A program made the translations under genes and the position numbers. This document shows, piece by piece, positions 9,495 to 20,465 of a stretch of DNA of 64,000 nt. The notes beneath the pieces were generated by a model. The model saw only the letters and a list, made by a program, of their open reading frames with translations. It did not search any database and had not been told where the DNA came from. The first letter of the stretch is position 1, and each line of letters begins with the position of its first letter. This stretch comes from Agriotes lineatus (Eukaryota; Arthropoda; Insecta; Coleoptera; Elateridae): the NCBI GenBank assembly GCA_940337035.1, contig CALNHX010000285.1, positions 62,001 to 126,000 of the forward strand, read 5' to 3'.

Positions 9495-11115
9495 AATGAA
9501 CTATAGTTACATTATTGATGATATTGTTGCCTTGAGGGTGTGGAAAAACTGCAACGTTCTTCATAGCTTGAATGAACGCTTCTGTTTCATTGTCAAGAAG
9601 TGGTGGTGCAGGATCAAAATTGTTACAGGCTATATTGTGAAGTATAGCCGTTGCAACTACCACCGCTTTCGCTTTATGAATTTCTTCTAGTTGAATTCCT
9701 AATGCTAAGATGGGAAAAAGGCGTTTCCAAACAGCGAAACATCGTTCGATAGGATTTCTTGTCCTAATTTGAGAGTCGTTGAACAAATGTTCTTCTGGTG
9801 TTCTAGGATTTCCGAGTGGTGTGATCAGATATGGTTTAATACCGTATCCGCTGTCTCCAACTAGCAAACTGCCATTCATTTCTCCATTTTTAAATTTTGA
9901 TCGAACTCGGCTCATATTAAATATTGTGCTGCAATGACTGGAACCAGGCCAATGACAAACAATACTCAAAATTTTTAATGATGCATCGCAAATGCATTGT
10001 ACACTAATAGAGAACTGACCTTTGCGGTTACGATACAATTCTGCGTTATCTCCACCTGGCGATTGTATCTTCACGTGCAATCTAAAGCTCCGATACACTT
10101 GGAAAAACTGGCGATCTTATGAAATCCCAGACGAACATGAGTAATTTCATCATCCGTTTCCGGTAGCCGAATGTATTGCGCTTTTAGCTGGGCTATAGCT
10201 CTTGCAACCTGATATACAATTCTGCTGGCGGTAGACTTGTGGATACTAGAAAAATCGCTAGTAACAATCAACATGAAACCCGTTGCAAAGTAACGCACTG
10301 TTAGTAATAACCACGGCCTGCTGAATTGTGTGACAAATGTCACAGTGACGTTTGCCAAACAATTCAGCAGGTCATGGTAATAATATATTCTCTTGGGAAT
10401 CTGCGTTGTTTCTGTAATAGTATATTACATACCGAGGTGGGAAGTGTTTCATTACTGTCGAGAGATTAGGTAGTTTACCGAGACGCGTAGCGTCGAGGTT
10501 AACTTTATCTCGAGACAGGGATGAAACTTTCCACCGTGGTATGTATACTATTTTATTTGCAATCATCTAATTTTAAAAATAACTACAATTGAATTCTGAA
10601 TAATAGATATCTTGATGTAGCTAATATTTTTGTTGCCATGGAAACAACCCACTCAATGTTTTGTTACCATGGAAACACCCCACTCTTCAGGTATGTAATA
10701 TTTTTCGGGGTATGTAATAATTTCCTGGCTAGTCTCAAGTAATCATCTAGTTCCCAGCTGTTGTCATGTCATGAAATTGACACATTACAATGTGATTGCG
10801 AATAAAGTAATAAACACATTACAAATAACTACGTTTCGTAGTAGATAATAAATATTTTGATTTACCAGTCAGTAGGTGAAGCAACATTAGGAATCTGTTC
10901 TAATATTTGCCGAACAGAATTTTTTGTTAAACGGAATCTAACGAAAAATTCCTCCGCAGTTCATTTTTCAAAGCGATGGACTCTTTCACGAAATATTCTT
11001 GGATTCCTTTGTAAACCGTCATTTATTTCTCCTACTAATTCCAGCGTATCTTCATCATCCGTCAAAATTCCAAGCAGGTCCTCAATTGTAGATATATTTA
11101 AATTTTGTTGCAACA
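9481..11115 (-). pseudogene. PIF/Harbinger transposase relic (DDE_4), with insertion
   Basis: Read on the minus strand, the N-terminal part (about 11115-10858) encodes RIFRERVHRF and FFVRFRLTKNSVRQIL, typical of HARBI1-like proteins. After a non-homologous insert (about 10857-10319) the protein resumes with RPWLLLTVRYFATGF and IHKSTASRIV, then FHKIASFSKCIGALDCT (first catalytic Asp). It continues in another frame with HVKIQSPGG, NMSRVRSKF, LLVGDSGYGIKPYLITPLG (second Asp) and RNPIERCFAVWKRLFPIL (Glu), ending near 9481. Such transposases need a partner Myb/SANT-like protein; SANT-like relics occur elsewhere in this window. A frameshift at about 10080 and the insert make it a pseudogene. Confidence 0.85.
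10319..10857. mobile_element. Unclassified insertion inside the Harbinger transposase
   Basis: This 540-bp block interrupts the Harbinger reading frame. It begins with an imperfect hairpin, CCTGCTGAATTGT...ACAATTCAGCAGG (10318-10373). A second inverted pair spans the CGAGGTGGGAAGTGTTTCA / TGAAACTTTCCACC-type sequences (about 10432-10540). Two near-identical TTGCCATGGAAACA-like segments follow at 10632 and 10661. No protein is recognisable. It is probably one or more MITEs; superfamily not assigned. Confidence 0.5.
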
Positions 11116-11119
11116 CCGA

Positions 11120-11805
11120 TCAACCCCACTATTATTATACTATTATACTACTACTTACTATTATTATACGATTTTGGTGGTTCAGTGAAAGCCGTGGTTA
11201 AACCACAGTTCACGCTGTTCGTACAACACACAATTATACTTGATCTCTCGTTCAACTCTGACTGTGATTTAACTAAGGATTGTACAACTGGGACTTAATG
11301 AAATGACGTTAACTATTTTTGTCGCTGGCTCTTATGGCAGGTATTATCAACCTCATTTAATTGGAGATTTAAGTTTAACGTCCCTTTATATGTATATCAG
11401 ATGCGTATTATGAACAACATTTAAATCGCATTTAACCCTTTGTGTCTCGACGATACCTAAAAGTACCATCATTGTTTTCCGTCCAGAAAGTATGTGTTAA
11501 ATTTAAGCTGCTTTAGACCCGTTGGTACTCTGAATTACACTTTAACCAACACAGTGACATACGAATTTTGAGGTTGGCAGCAAGGTTATATTGGTAAATC
11601 GAATATCCATGTTTGACAGAGGAACGGCTAAAGTTAGGACGGCGTACCAACGTTGCCACATTTCCTATGTTTGACATATAACTTACATATCACTACAATT
11701 TGAATTTTAAAAACAAGTCTTTCGTATGTGTCCTGTTTCTGTGCTCAGCGTTTCTTAAACTCGATCTGTTTCGTAATTTTCATTCATTTTCTTTTATTTG
11801 GAAAG
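11120..11805. other. Non-coding, AT-rich stretch
   Basis: No gene was recognised. It holds the presumed 5' end of the minus-strand Harbinger relic (to about 11300), unassigned AT-rich DNA, and the region just upstream of the MULE zinc-finger exon. The open frame starting at 11700 becomes meaningful only from about 11806. Confidence 0.5.
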
Positions 11806-12216
11806 TTAAGATACTGGATATAGTTTGTTTAGTTTGTGATAAGCTGCTTTCAAATCAAAGCAGCTTGAACAGACATCGTAAGAAAGTCCATGGTTTAGAA
11901 AGTTTCAATGTGGAGTACAATGGATATCTTTTTAACTATAAATGCTTGGAAGAAATTTTAATGTGTCTCTTATGGCAAGTGCTCAACTAAGAGTTCACTT
12001 AAAGGACAAACATAATATCCACGCTGAAGTAACTTTGTGTGTTATAATGGTAAATTTTTGAATAATGTATGTTTTAGTCATAATATAATAATTAAAATGT
12101 TTAGACTTTAAGAAGTGGCTAAGTAATGTGGAAAAGGAACAGAGGCAAAAAGATCCAAAAATTAATTCCTTAAAAGGAGTGAGTAAAACATTGTACTAGT
12201 ACTATCATAGTTACCG
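11806..12216 (+). pseudogene. MULE transposase relic, 5' part (zinc finger and DNA-binding region)
   Basis: The frame shows a C2H2 finger, CLVCDKLLSNQSSLNRHRKKVHG (C-x2-C-x12-H-x4-H, about 11825-11900), and then a damaged second finger (YKCLEEILMC). A plausible GT-AG intron lies at about 12049-12103. DFKKWLSNVEKEQ and ...YYYHSYR (about 12104-12216) then resemble the start of the FLYWCH/WRKY-like module found in animal MULE transposases. The protein stops at 12216, exactly where a complete pogo element begins, and continues at about 15868. The link between the halves is inferred from family order and is moderately supported. Confidence 0.5.
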
Positions 12217-12689
12217 TAAGAAGGGGTGACTTCGCCCTTTAGGGTGACTTTGCCAATTTCTCAAATATTTTGTGAAAAATCAGAATATTTTTAAATCTGG
12301 CAACAATGGAGATTTCTTGCCCGCCGGAATTCAAGGTTCGCTTGTTTAGTATCGCCCTGGCAGTTGTCAAGTAAGCAGTGGCAGTGGATTCAGAGCACCG
12401 CCTACGTAAGTAACTATCCTTCATTCCATAGTTTTAAAAACGCCGAAATCTAAGGTTCATATAACGTACTTAATGCATATTGTCGCTTCTTGTAAATAAA
12501 GCTTAGCATTCTGTACACTTCAGTTGACACTCTGCCTGAAACAGGTTTTAGTATTACGCAATTATATTATATCGCTTCTGGGAATCTCTTTATAAAAAGT
12601 AACATGGTTGTTGCTGCTCGTGGGGTGAGTTTGCCCAACGTATTTCTGATTATTATTTGTTTAATTTTGCTTGATATGTATCTTCTATA

Positions 12690-14440
12690 ATGCCGAGAAA
12701 GTACAGTAGGAAGCTGGGTTCGAAGAAGTACAGGGATTTTACTGAGGAGGCTCTGAACAGAGAACTAGATCTTGTTACATCTGGAGTGTCCTACCAGGAA
12801 GCCCCCGATAGAACAGGAGTCCCGAAGAAAACCATATGGAACAAAAAAGTAAAAAACATGTGTTATCTCACGGAGGCCAGTGCCAGTTTACCGAGGTAGA
12901 AGAACGTCACTTTGTCGACATAGTTATAGCTTCAGCTGAATTTGGTGCTCCCCTTACACGTTTAGACTTGCATATGGTTGTGAAGAATTGTCTAGAGAAA
13001 GACGGCCGCAAAATAAGAAGTTTCAAAAACGGAACCATCCCCGGAAAAGACTGGTGCCACAATTTTTTAGATCGTCATTCCAACAGGCTTTCCGAAAGGA
13101 TGTGCCAAAATATAAAGCATGTCAGAGCCGAAAAATGTGAAGACGAAATCAAATCTTATTTTGAAGATTTATCGAGAAGTTTAAATGGCGTACCCGCAGA
13201 AAACATCCTCAATTTCGATGAGACTAATCTGAGTGATGACCCCGGATCAAAGAAATGTATATTTAAGAAGGGAATGAAATATCCAGAACGGTTAATGAAC
13301 TTTTCAAAGTCAGTCACCTCAATAATGATACCAGCTACAGCTGGAGGAAAAATGTTAGCCCCATATGTAGTCTACATATGTACGACTTGTGGTGTGTTGG
13401 AGGACCAAAAAATATTTATTATAATTGAAGCAAGTCTGGCTGGTTTGACAGTCATTGTTTCCAGGATAGGTTTGAAAAGGTTGTTCTACCATGGTCTCTG
13501 TTAATGGATGGTCCCAAAGTTGTTATTGGCGATAATCTTTCATCGAAGTTCTCAGGTATTGCCAGGGTCACAATATCAGGCTAGTTCCCCCCCCCCCCCC
13601 CCCCACACTCCACACATCTAACCCAACCCCTAGATGTGGGATTCTTCGGGGTCTTTAAATCGACATGGCGAGAAATCATTACCGAATACAAACAACATAA
13701 CCCAAGGATAAACACTGTGAACAAACTAGTGTTCCCAGGGCTACTTAAATCCTTATTGGAGAAGATCAGTACCCAACAACAACAAATCATCAAAAATGCC
13801 TTTAAAGCCACAGGAATAGTTCCACTGGACGGCGATCAAGCGCTTAAAAAACTTCCCAAACAAAGAGCTGAAGAACAAGGTGTAACAGAAAAAACAGACG
13901 CGGCACTTTTAGATTATTTAAAAGACACGAGGAAACCTAAGAAAGAAAACACACCAAATCGTAAAAAGATGCTCAAAGTTGCCGCAGGAAAGTCTAGAGG
14001 TTATGAGGATGTCTTTGGTTCGAAGGAAGTTGCATCCGACACATCGGAAATGGCAGATGATTCTCCAAATAGCGCGGAAGATCTTTCGGAAAAAGGCGAA
14101 ACCGAATATATAGATGAAAGTGTTCTAGTTCAAGAAATGGAATTACAAGATGAAGAAGACATCAGGATACCAAACGAAGGAGATTTCATTATTGTAAGAT
14201 TCGCGATGAAGAAAACCGTAAGACATTTTGTTGGACTAATTTTAAGAACAACTAAAAATGAAGTTTACACTAAATTTATAAGAAAATCGAAGACTAAAAA
14301 CTCATTTGTGTTCCCGAACTGATATTTCGTTTATTGCTAAAGACAACATTCAAAAAATTCTCGAGATCCCAAAAATTAGAAGAGGAATCCATATATTTAA
14401 AGATTGTGACTTTAGTGCCTATAAGCTATGAGATTATTTT
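12690..14440 (+). pseudogene. pogo/Tigger-like transposase
   Basis: The N-terminal helix-turn-helix starts at ATG 12690 (MPRKYSRKLGSKKYRDFT; GVSYQEAPDRTGVPKKTIW). A frame change near 12845 leads to the CENP-B-like HTH (GKDWCHNFLDRHSNRLSER) and the DDE domain: NFDETNLSDDPG (first Asp, about 13210), VIGDNLSSKFS (second, about 13520-13550) and THLTQPLDVGFFGVFKSTW (third, about 13610-13665). Just before the third motif an 18-C tract and a short loss disrupt the sequence. The C terminus has the acidic linker and the Tudor-like end (GDFIIVRFAMKKTVRHFVGL, about 14180-14235), finishing at SFVFPN and a trailing IQKILEIPK segment. At least three frame changes make it non-functional. It mobilised the element at 12219-15865. 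Confidence 0.88.
13587..13604 (+). repeat. Poly-C tract (18 nt)
   Basis: An uninterrupted run of 18 C's sits inside the pogo transposase pseudogene, between the second and third catalytic motifs. It is striking in AT-rich DNA. It may be a replication slippage product or an assembly/sequencing artefact. Confidence 0.9.
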
Positions 14441-14519
14441 TTATCGTTCTTGTCATTTATTGAGGTTCACATTTTTTGTAAATTTTTATGTTTTTCAGAC
14501 AAAAAATATTATTTGCTTA

Positions 14520-15377
14520 AGGCGGGGATTCCGTATCCGAGATTCGGTATGCGGGATACAGAATCTCAGACGCGGGCCTTCAGTCACTGGCAGTGCCGTG
14601 CTGTTATGGACCTAGCATTGCTGTTCTTTGTTTTTGTCGAATTAGTCTAGAAGTGCTGTATTTAAAGTCAGGGATTGGGCTCTACTAAGGTAATAAATTT
14701 TTCATTGTCACATAATGTACGCTCTATGATCGTTGTATAGTAAGGAACGCCCTACTTATTCGATTTAAATAGAAGTTGAAGAAAATCTGCTACGCCTATG
14801 ATATGATATATGTTCTGGCTGGCAAAAGTAGGAGTGTCCAGGCCCTGGTACTCATATGCTCCAATGGTAAATCGCTATCCCAGATACAGAATTTGTCGCC
14901 GGCGGCCGAAATTGAGAGATAAGGAAAATCGGCCAACGGCGGCACATTCTGTATCTCGGATACCGATTTACCATTGGAGCATATGGAGCATATGAATCCA
15001 CGTGTACCAGGGCCTGGACACGCCTACTTTTGCCAGCCAGAACATATGATATCATATCATAGGCGTAGCAGATTTTCTTCAACTTCTATTTAAACCGAAT
15101 AAGCAGGGCGTTCCTTACTATACAACGATCATAATGCGTACGTTATTTGACAATGAAAAATTTATTAGCTTAGTAGAGCACAATCCCTGACTTTAAATAC
15201 AGCACTTCTAGACTAATTCGACAGAAACAAAGAACAGCAATGCTAGGTCCATAACAGCACGGCACTGCAAGTGACTGAAGGCCCGCGTCTGAGATTCAGT
15301 CGCCGCATCTGAATAGACCCAGATTCTGTATCCCGCATACCGAATCTCGGATACGGAATCCCCGTGTGTTCAGGGCC
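14520..15377. mobile_element. 858-bp near-perfect palindrome, Harbinger-type MITE
   Basis: The two halves (about 14520-14930 and 14940-15377) are reverse complements over almost their whole length, for example ATTCCGTATCCGAGATTCGG at 14528 versus its complement at about 15334-15353. TTA flanks both ends (14517-14519 and 15378-15380), the PIF/Harbinger duplication. The right terminus read inward is GGCCCTGAACACACGGGG; the left terminus lacks about 10 bp of this. No transposase is encoded. It lies in the 3' UTR of the pogo element, so it inserted after pogo. Confidence 0.8.
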
Positions 15378-15867
15378 TTAGTTTGAACTGTTTTTTTATT
15401 ATTTAGAAAGTTTTGAGGGTTTAAACTGTCTTATTACTTGAGTTTCTATCAATTGCAGTACATATGTTAATTTATGTTATGCTTTCATATCAATAAAGCT
15501 TCGTAATGAATTGTTTGTTTCATTTTCTCATTTATTTTTCATGTATTAAATTGCAAAACAATTTTAAACATACACTATGTGGGCAAAGCCTCCCCTATGG
15601 GAGTGTGAGTTTGAATTATAACGTAATTTAATGGATTTTGAAGGTAAAAATGAGCAGTGGGCAAAATAACCATCTTGGCGGGTGACTTTGCCCGCGGTTA
15701 AAAAAAATGTAGAATAAAAAATAACATTCTAAGGCGAAAAATTGAGGAATAAATTTCTATCTGATCATCTTGTATAATATAATTCCTAACCATGCATGTA
15801 GCTGAAGATGTTCTTAAATTATTGGGATAAAAGTGCAAAAATCGTGGCAAAGTCACCCCGTTTTTTA

Positions 15868-17545
15868 TTGTAATTAAGACAGCAATACCGGAAAATGTTG
15901 TGTAAAATATTATAAGAGACATTATGGACATGACAAGGAAATTAAAAACCTCCGAGTGAACAAACTGGACAAGGAAATTACAGCTTCAAAAGTAATTTTG
16001 GGCATTCCAGCATCAAAATATGCTTTTTAATGATTATTGTTACCTATTATTATTGTTATTATTATTTTGTTTATTTCTTTAAGGATCTTAAATACAGCCA
16101 GAGAAACAGTAGGTCATACTCTTGATAGAGCGAATATGATAATTAGAAAGGATATTCAAAATATTGCCACAGAATATAATAAAACACTGCTGGGGCCCGT
16201 GGTTTGAAAATATCACAAATTCGTTAAAACCTCTCACCACACAAATATTTAACAACTGTTAACAAAATATAATGATAATCTACAAGATGGGTGCAGACAT
16301 GCAGATGATGCAACCAGTGTGGATATGTTGGTAAATCAGTGCTTGGAAAGTGAAAACAATTTTGTGTTATATTATAAAAAACCGGGAGAGATACGTTCTG
16401 AATTTAATTTATTAAAACAAGATTTTTGCCTGATTATTATGGACAAAGTTCAGTCAGATATTTTAAAATACTTTGGATCTATATTTATTGCCATAGATAG
16501 CACGCATGGTAAGAATGCATATGATTTTGAACTCACTACAATTTTAAATGTTGATGAGTTTTACGAAGGTATGCCTTTGGCATTTATGTTTTCAAATAGT
16601 AACGACTCTTTTATTAATCAAGTTTCCTTTCAAAAAATAAAAACTGACATATCTATGTCCGATTTAACAAACGTCTTTTTTAATCCATGAAAAAATATTA
16701 TGACTCGTCCAACTAAGCAACTTTATTATTCCTGGTACGTTGATGGTGTCTGGCAGTCTAATTTATCAAAAATTAATATTTCTGAAAAAAGAGTGGGTAT
16801 ATAAAACATTAAAGTATTTGCAAAAACTTCTAGAGGTACAAAAATGCCAAGAGGGCCTAACACATGTTTTAAATGTTCTTAATGATGAGACAACATTAAA
16901 ATTTAGAGAATTTTATATAAAATATTATCCAACTATTTTCGGACAAAATCAGTTGCAAATACTAATATGCATCTGGAAAGTATGCATAAAACACTTAAAT
17001 ATTATTATTTGCAAGCAAAAAAGCTAAAACGTCTGGACAAGACAATTCACGTTTTAATGGAGTTCCTTAGAAATAAAAAATTTGAAGAATCATAAAACCA
17101 ACCAAAGGAAATCGCTCATCCCTAATTAATTATATATGTTCTAGGCATCGTGTAGCCATATCTGCTAAATTTAGTGTAGAATCACTTGGTATGAACGTGT
17201 TTGCAATCACCAATAATTCTAGTAAAAATAAACATACGGCACTTAGTTCAAAATATCTATGATGAAGAAAGGGGTCCCCATTAATTTGTTCCATTTGTCA
17301 CATTTGTTTGCATACATTTATTGGCACAAGTTTAGATTTTAATACAAGAACAGTAATATGTAAACATATCCATTACATTGCATTGAATTATTGTAACTCC
17401 TTCCCAAGTGACAATAATATAATTAAAACAGCAGTAGGAAGTAAAGATCATGATCTTCACAATATTATTGATGAAGATGAGCTCGCCACATCTTCAACAA
17501 ATAATTAAAAAATTAAGGATGAAATTACCTCAAGAGCATTAAGTT
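15868..17545 (+). pseudogene. MULE transposase relic, 3' part (DDE and SWIM domains)
   Basis: Immediately after the pogo right TA come VKYYKRHYGHDKEIKNL (about 15905-15955) and DKEITASKVILGIPASK. A gap, probably an intron ending at about 16081, is followed by ILNTARETVGHTLDRANMI and the DDE domain: KYFGSIFIAIDSTHGKNAYD (about 16465-16525), MPLAFMFSNSND (about 16570-16610), YSWYVDGVW (about 16725-16755) and TNMHLESMHKTLKYYY (about 16960-17010). A SWIM-type zinc motif, C-x-C...CKHIH (about 17283-17372), follows. Mutator-like transposases carry this order. Numerous frame changes make it dead. The pogo element splits it from its zinc-finger region. Confidence 0.82.
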
Positions 17546-17886
17546 TAGTCCAAAAAATTAAAACCAATAAAACTGAGCAATTAAAGCATATTCTAGAAAA
17601 TATAAAAAAGCTGAAATGAAGAGTGATATAGAAACAAAAAAGCTTAATTTGAAAACAGAATATATTAAAGAGCCCGCTAATAAAAAGATCTGTAAACGGA
17701 CATTTTTTTGTTTTATCGGACTTTTTCCACTGTCTAGGGACTCTAGGGTGTGTATCACAAAACGTTTCGGGAGTTTTTATCTACTCACGTTTTCAGGTGT
17801 TCCTGGTAAGTCCTGAGAAGGGCTGATACTTATTGTACGTTTTTCTACGTAAACTTGTGCCATGAATATGTGTGATGTTGCTATAG
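17546..17886. other. Unassigned AT-rich stretch
   Basis: A short Lys/Glu-rich frame (17616-17816) may be the tail of the MULE protein, but it has no motif. I see no gene or repeat here beyond that. Confidence 0.4.
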
Positions 17887-18025
17887 TGAATGCATGTTAA
17901 ATGAGTGGATGCATGTTAAATGAGTGGATGCATGTTAAATGTATCTCAACATTCGAGTACGCGAGTGGATTCATGTTAAATGAGTGGATGCATGTTAAAT
18001 GTATCTTAACATTCGAGGCCGCGAT
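17887..18025 (+). repeat. Tandem repeat, 19-bp unit GAGTGGATGCATGTTAAAT
   Basis: The unit GAGTGGATGCATGTTAAAT occurs in two clusters (about 17889-17940 and 17962-18000). Each cluster is followed by GTATCT(C/T)AACATTCGAG, so a larger unit of about 60 bp is itself duplicated. There is no coding content. Confidence 0.85.
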
Positions 18026-18329
18026 CATATTAAACACTGTTTAACATTTCAATGAACAATAAAATATTATAAGAGTTGCTTGTGATCCACTGCGCATGCG
18101 CAGTTTCGTCTGAAATTGAGCCGGATTTAAGTCCTATGGTCAACAATTGCAGAATCGCTAATTAATTTAAATGCGATATAAACTAACTTAATTTAAAAAT
18201 ATATTTAAAAATGGAGCAAAATATACTCACTTTACGGTACGCAGATGTACCACCAAGACTTTAGAAGGGTATTTTTGCATGATCCATTAGAATTGATTTA
18301 TTTTAATTATTCGTAATAAAAATAAGACC

Positions 18330-20050
18330 AGAAGGATGTTGGACAAAACCGCTCACTGATAAGGAATTACTAGAAGAAGCAAAAAGGATTTATGTAGAAT
18401 TACAAAATTTACCTTTAGATAGTTCAGAAAATACTGATGTTCAAGACGATGATGATTACAATGAATCCCTACCTGCTACGTCCTCAGGAGGATTTATATT
18501 GGGTCCAGATGCTGACTTTGGTGCAAATTGGGAAAATATAGAACTTGTAGAGGAATTATCGGATGATGGAACAACAAAAGCACCTGTAACCGGAAAACGT
18601 GTGGAAAGCGAAGAGCAAAATTGTGTAACACAAGATACTGCCACGAAAAGCAAAGTGGAATCTGACAGAAAATGGCGAAAACGAGAAAAATACACTGAAG
18701 TTCCAACGTACGGATTAGCGGAAGGTTTAATTGGTGACCCTTTTGTTGCATGTCAAACTCCAACCGACTATTTTATCTTATTATTGGGATCTGCAGTGAA
18801 AGACATCACATTTCAGACTAACTTGCATGCTACCCAAAAAAACAAAAATTTGAAGCTAAAGGAAGAGGACTTGTTGTGCTTCATTGATATAATTTTTTTA
18901 TGAGTTATCACACTGTGCCAAGTTACAAACACTACTGCAGCACTTCTCCAGACTTGGGTATTCCTCTAGTTAGTCAAGCAATGACTCGCAATCGCTTCCA
19001 AGAAATTTTATCCAACTTGCATGTCAATGATAATAGTGCTATACCAAAAGACAATCAGGACAAACTGTATAAAGTGCGTCCACTTTTAGAAATCCTAAAC
19101 CGCAAGTTCTCAAGTTTTTGACGAGAAATATATGGATTTTGGATTAGGCGACAAGGTGGTCTTGAATTTAACTGAAAATGAATGGGGTAAGCATAGGATT
19201 ATATACTTCGACAACTTTTTACAAGTGTACCGCTACTTGAAAAGCTGATGTTGGGGAAGACCTTAGCTTTTGGTAGGTACAATATGCACAGCGACGCCTA
19301 TAATTGGCCTAACGGCTGTTGGCTGAGTACGGAATAAATAAATAAATACATGCAAATAAGAAAGGTTGTTTTAAGAATATGGTAGCAGATAATAATAAAA
19401 TTAAACGTGACGAACACGATAGCAGAATCTCAAATTCAGGTATAAGTTATTTCAAATGGAAAGACAATAAATGTGTAAATTTTAGCTCCAACTACCACGG
19501 CACTGAAACGGAAACTGTACGTAGACAGCAAAAGGATGGATTTAAATTGAAGTCACTTGTCCTAGAATTGTGGCTGACTATAATAAAAATATGGGTGCAG
19601 TTGACCACGCTGATCAGTTGCGAAGTTATGCGATTGACCGTCGATCCAAAAAGTGGTCGCACCGCCTTTTCTTTGGATGTATTGATATTTCTTTTGTAAA
19701 TACACTTATCTTACGTATACTCTCTGTCTCAAGAAGAACCTGTGACCCTGCTGAACTTTAGAAGATCTATTGCTATGGGGCTGATCAATAAATCTGACAA
19801 ACTAAAAGGGAAAAAACGGGCTAGTACTACTTCTTAAGCAGCTAAACGAAGAAGGTACAACTATAGAGAGTCTAACGATGTACGGTTGGGTAATCGAGGT
19901 TCACATTGGGTAACTTTTGTAAAAGAAAGGGGAAGGTGTGAAAACTGTTCTTCGAAATGCATTCAATCTCGTCCAAATTCGAAGTGCTCTGGGGTATTTC
20001 TGTATTGCAATAATACTAAGAACTGCTTCTCAGAATATCATGATATCTAA
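18330..20050 (+). pseudogene. piggyBac-like transposase relic (copy 1)
   Basis: piggyBac transposases excise precisely at TTAA. The N-terminal acidic region (about 18340-18600) is followed by ESDRKWRKREKYTEVPTYG, DPFVACQTPTDYF and DLGIPLVSQAMTRNRFQEIL / NLHVNDNSAIPKDNQDKLYK (about 18952-19075). About 100 residues, including the first catalytic Asp region, are then missing. The frame resumes with LGDKVVLNLTENEWGKHRII, YFDNFFTSVPLLEKLM (catalytic DN, about 19200-19255), NMVADNNKIKRDEHDSRISN, VDHADQLRSYAIDRRSKKW (third catalytic Asp, about 19600-19650) and the C-terminal Cys-rich zinc module CENCSSKCIQSRPNSKCSG...CF (about 19940-20040). A small LINE tail is inserted at 19275-19349. Dead through deletion and frameshifts. 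Confidence 0.85.
19275..19349 (+). mobile_element. Short LINE/SINE 3' tail ending in (AATA)n
   Basis: About 75 bp (GGTACAATATGCACAGCGACGCC...GGAATAAATAAATAAATA) interrupt the piggyBac frame between KTLAFG and the ANKKGCFKNM segment. The (AATA)n end marks the 3' end of a retroposed fragment. It is too short to classify. Confidence 0.55.
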
Positions 20051-20465
20051 ATCTATTTTTTAAAGTTAGTTAAGTATACTTTTGTAGAACTTATTTTTAG
20101 CATAATATATCTTTTGCATAATAATCGTAAGATACATTTGTATTAACTTATAAAATTAAAGCTACCTACTTAAGTCCCGACGGTACGTACAAGTCCACCT
20201 ACCCCCAAAATGGGGTGGGAGGATGTGGTATTTAAATACCTGTCAGATATGTTATAACACAATGGTTTTAGGTAAAATTTCTAAAGGACTACTAAAACAT
20301 TCAAACCTTTGATTTTTGGGACGCAAGCGATTAAGTAACTGTCCTTTAAGCGTATGTTGGCAACAGATTTGGACTTGGTTAATGCACACCTAATTTCAGT
20401 TTGGTTAACATAACCGCACTTGTTACTTGTTTACAATAACGAAACTTGTGAAGTATAATATTTTT
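20051..20465. other. Unassigned stretch after piggyBac
   Basis: It contains a short CCCCCAAAATGGGG-type inverted motif at about 20200 and AT-rich DNA. No gene is seen. It may include the piggyBac 3' end, but I could not identify a matching terminal repeat. Confidence 0.4.

Larger units (their letters stand above)
12219..15865 (+). mobile_element. Complete pogo element with TIRs and TA duplication
   Basis: The left end, GGGGTGACTTCGCC (12224-12237), and the right end, GGCAAAGTCACCCC (15847-15860), are inverted. Both are flanked by TA (12217-12218 and 15866-15867), the pogo/mariner target duplication. Internal copies of the same motif lie near both ends (12242, 12625, 15583, 15655-15693). The element encodes the transposase at 12690-14440 and is lengthened by a MITE (14520-15377). 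Without the MITE it is about 2.8 kb, normal for Tigger-like elements. It lies inside a MULE relic. Confidence 0.8.

Noticed and set aside
12239..12424. Minus-strand frame of 61 aa at the pogo left end
   Set aside because: Lies in the subterminal non-coding region of the pogo element; no motif.
14810..15082. Opposed open frames in the 858-bp palindrome
   Set aside because: The same peptide appears on both strands because of the palindrome; it is not a gene.
17887..18025. CRISPR-like array
   Set aside because: Adjacent 19-bp tandem units without unique spacers in a eukaryotic TE setting.
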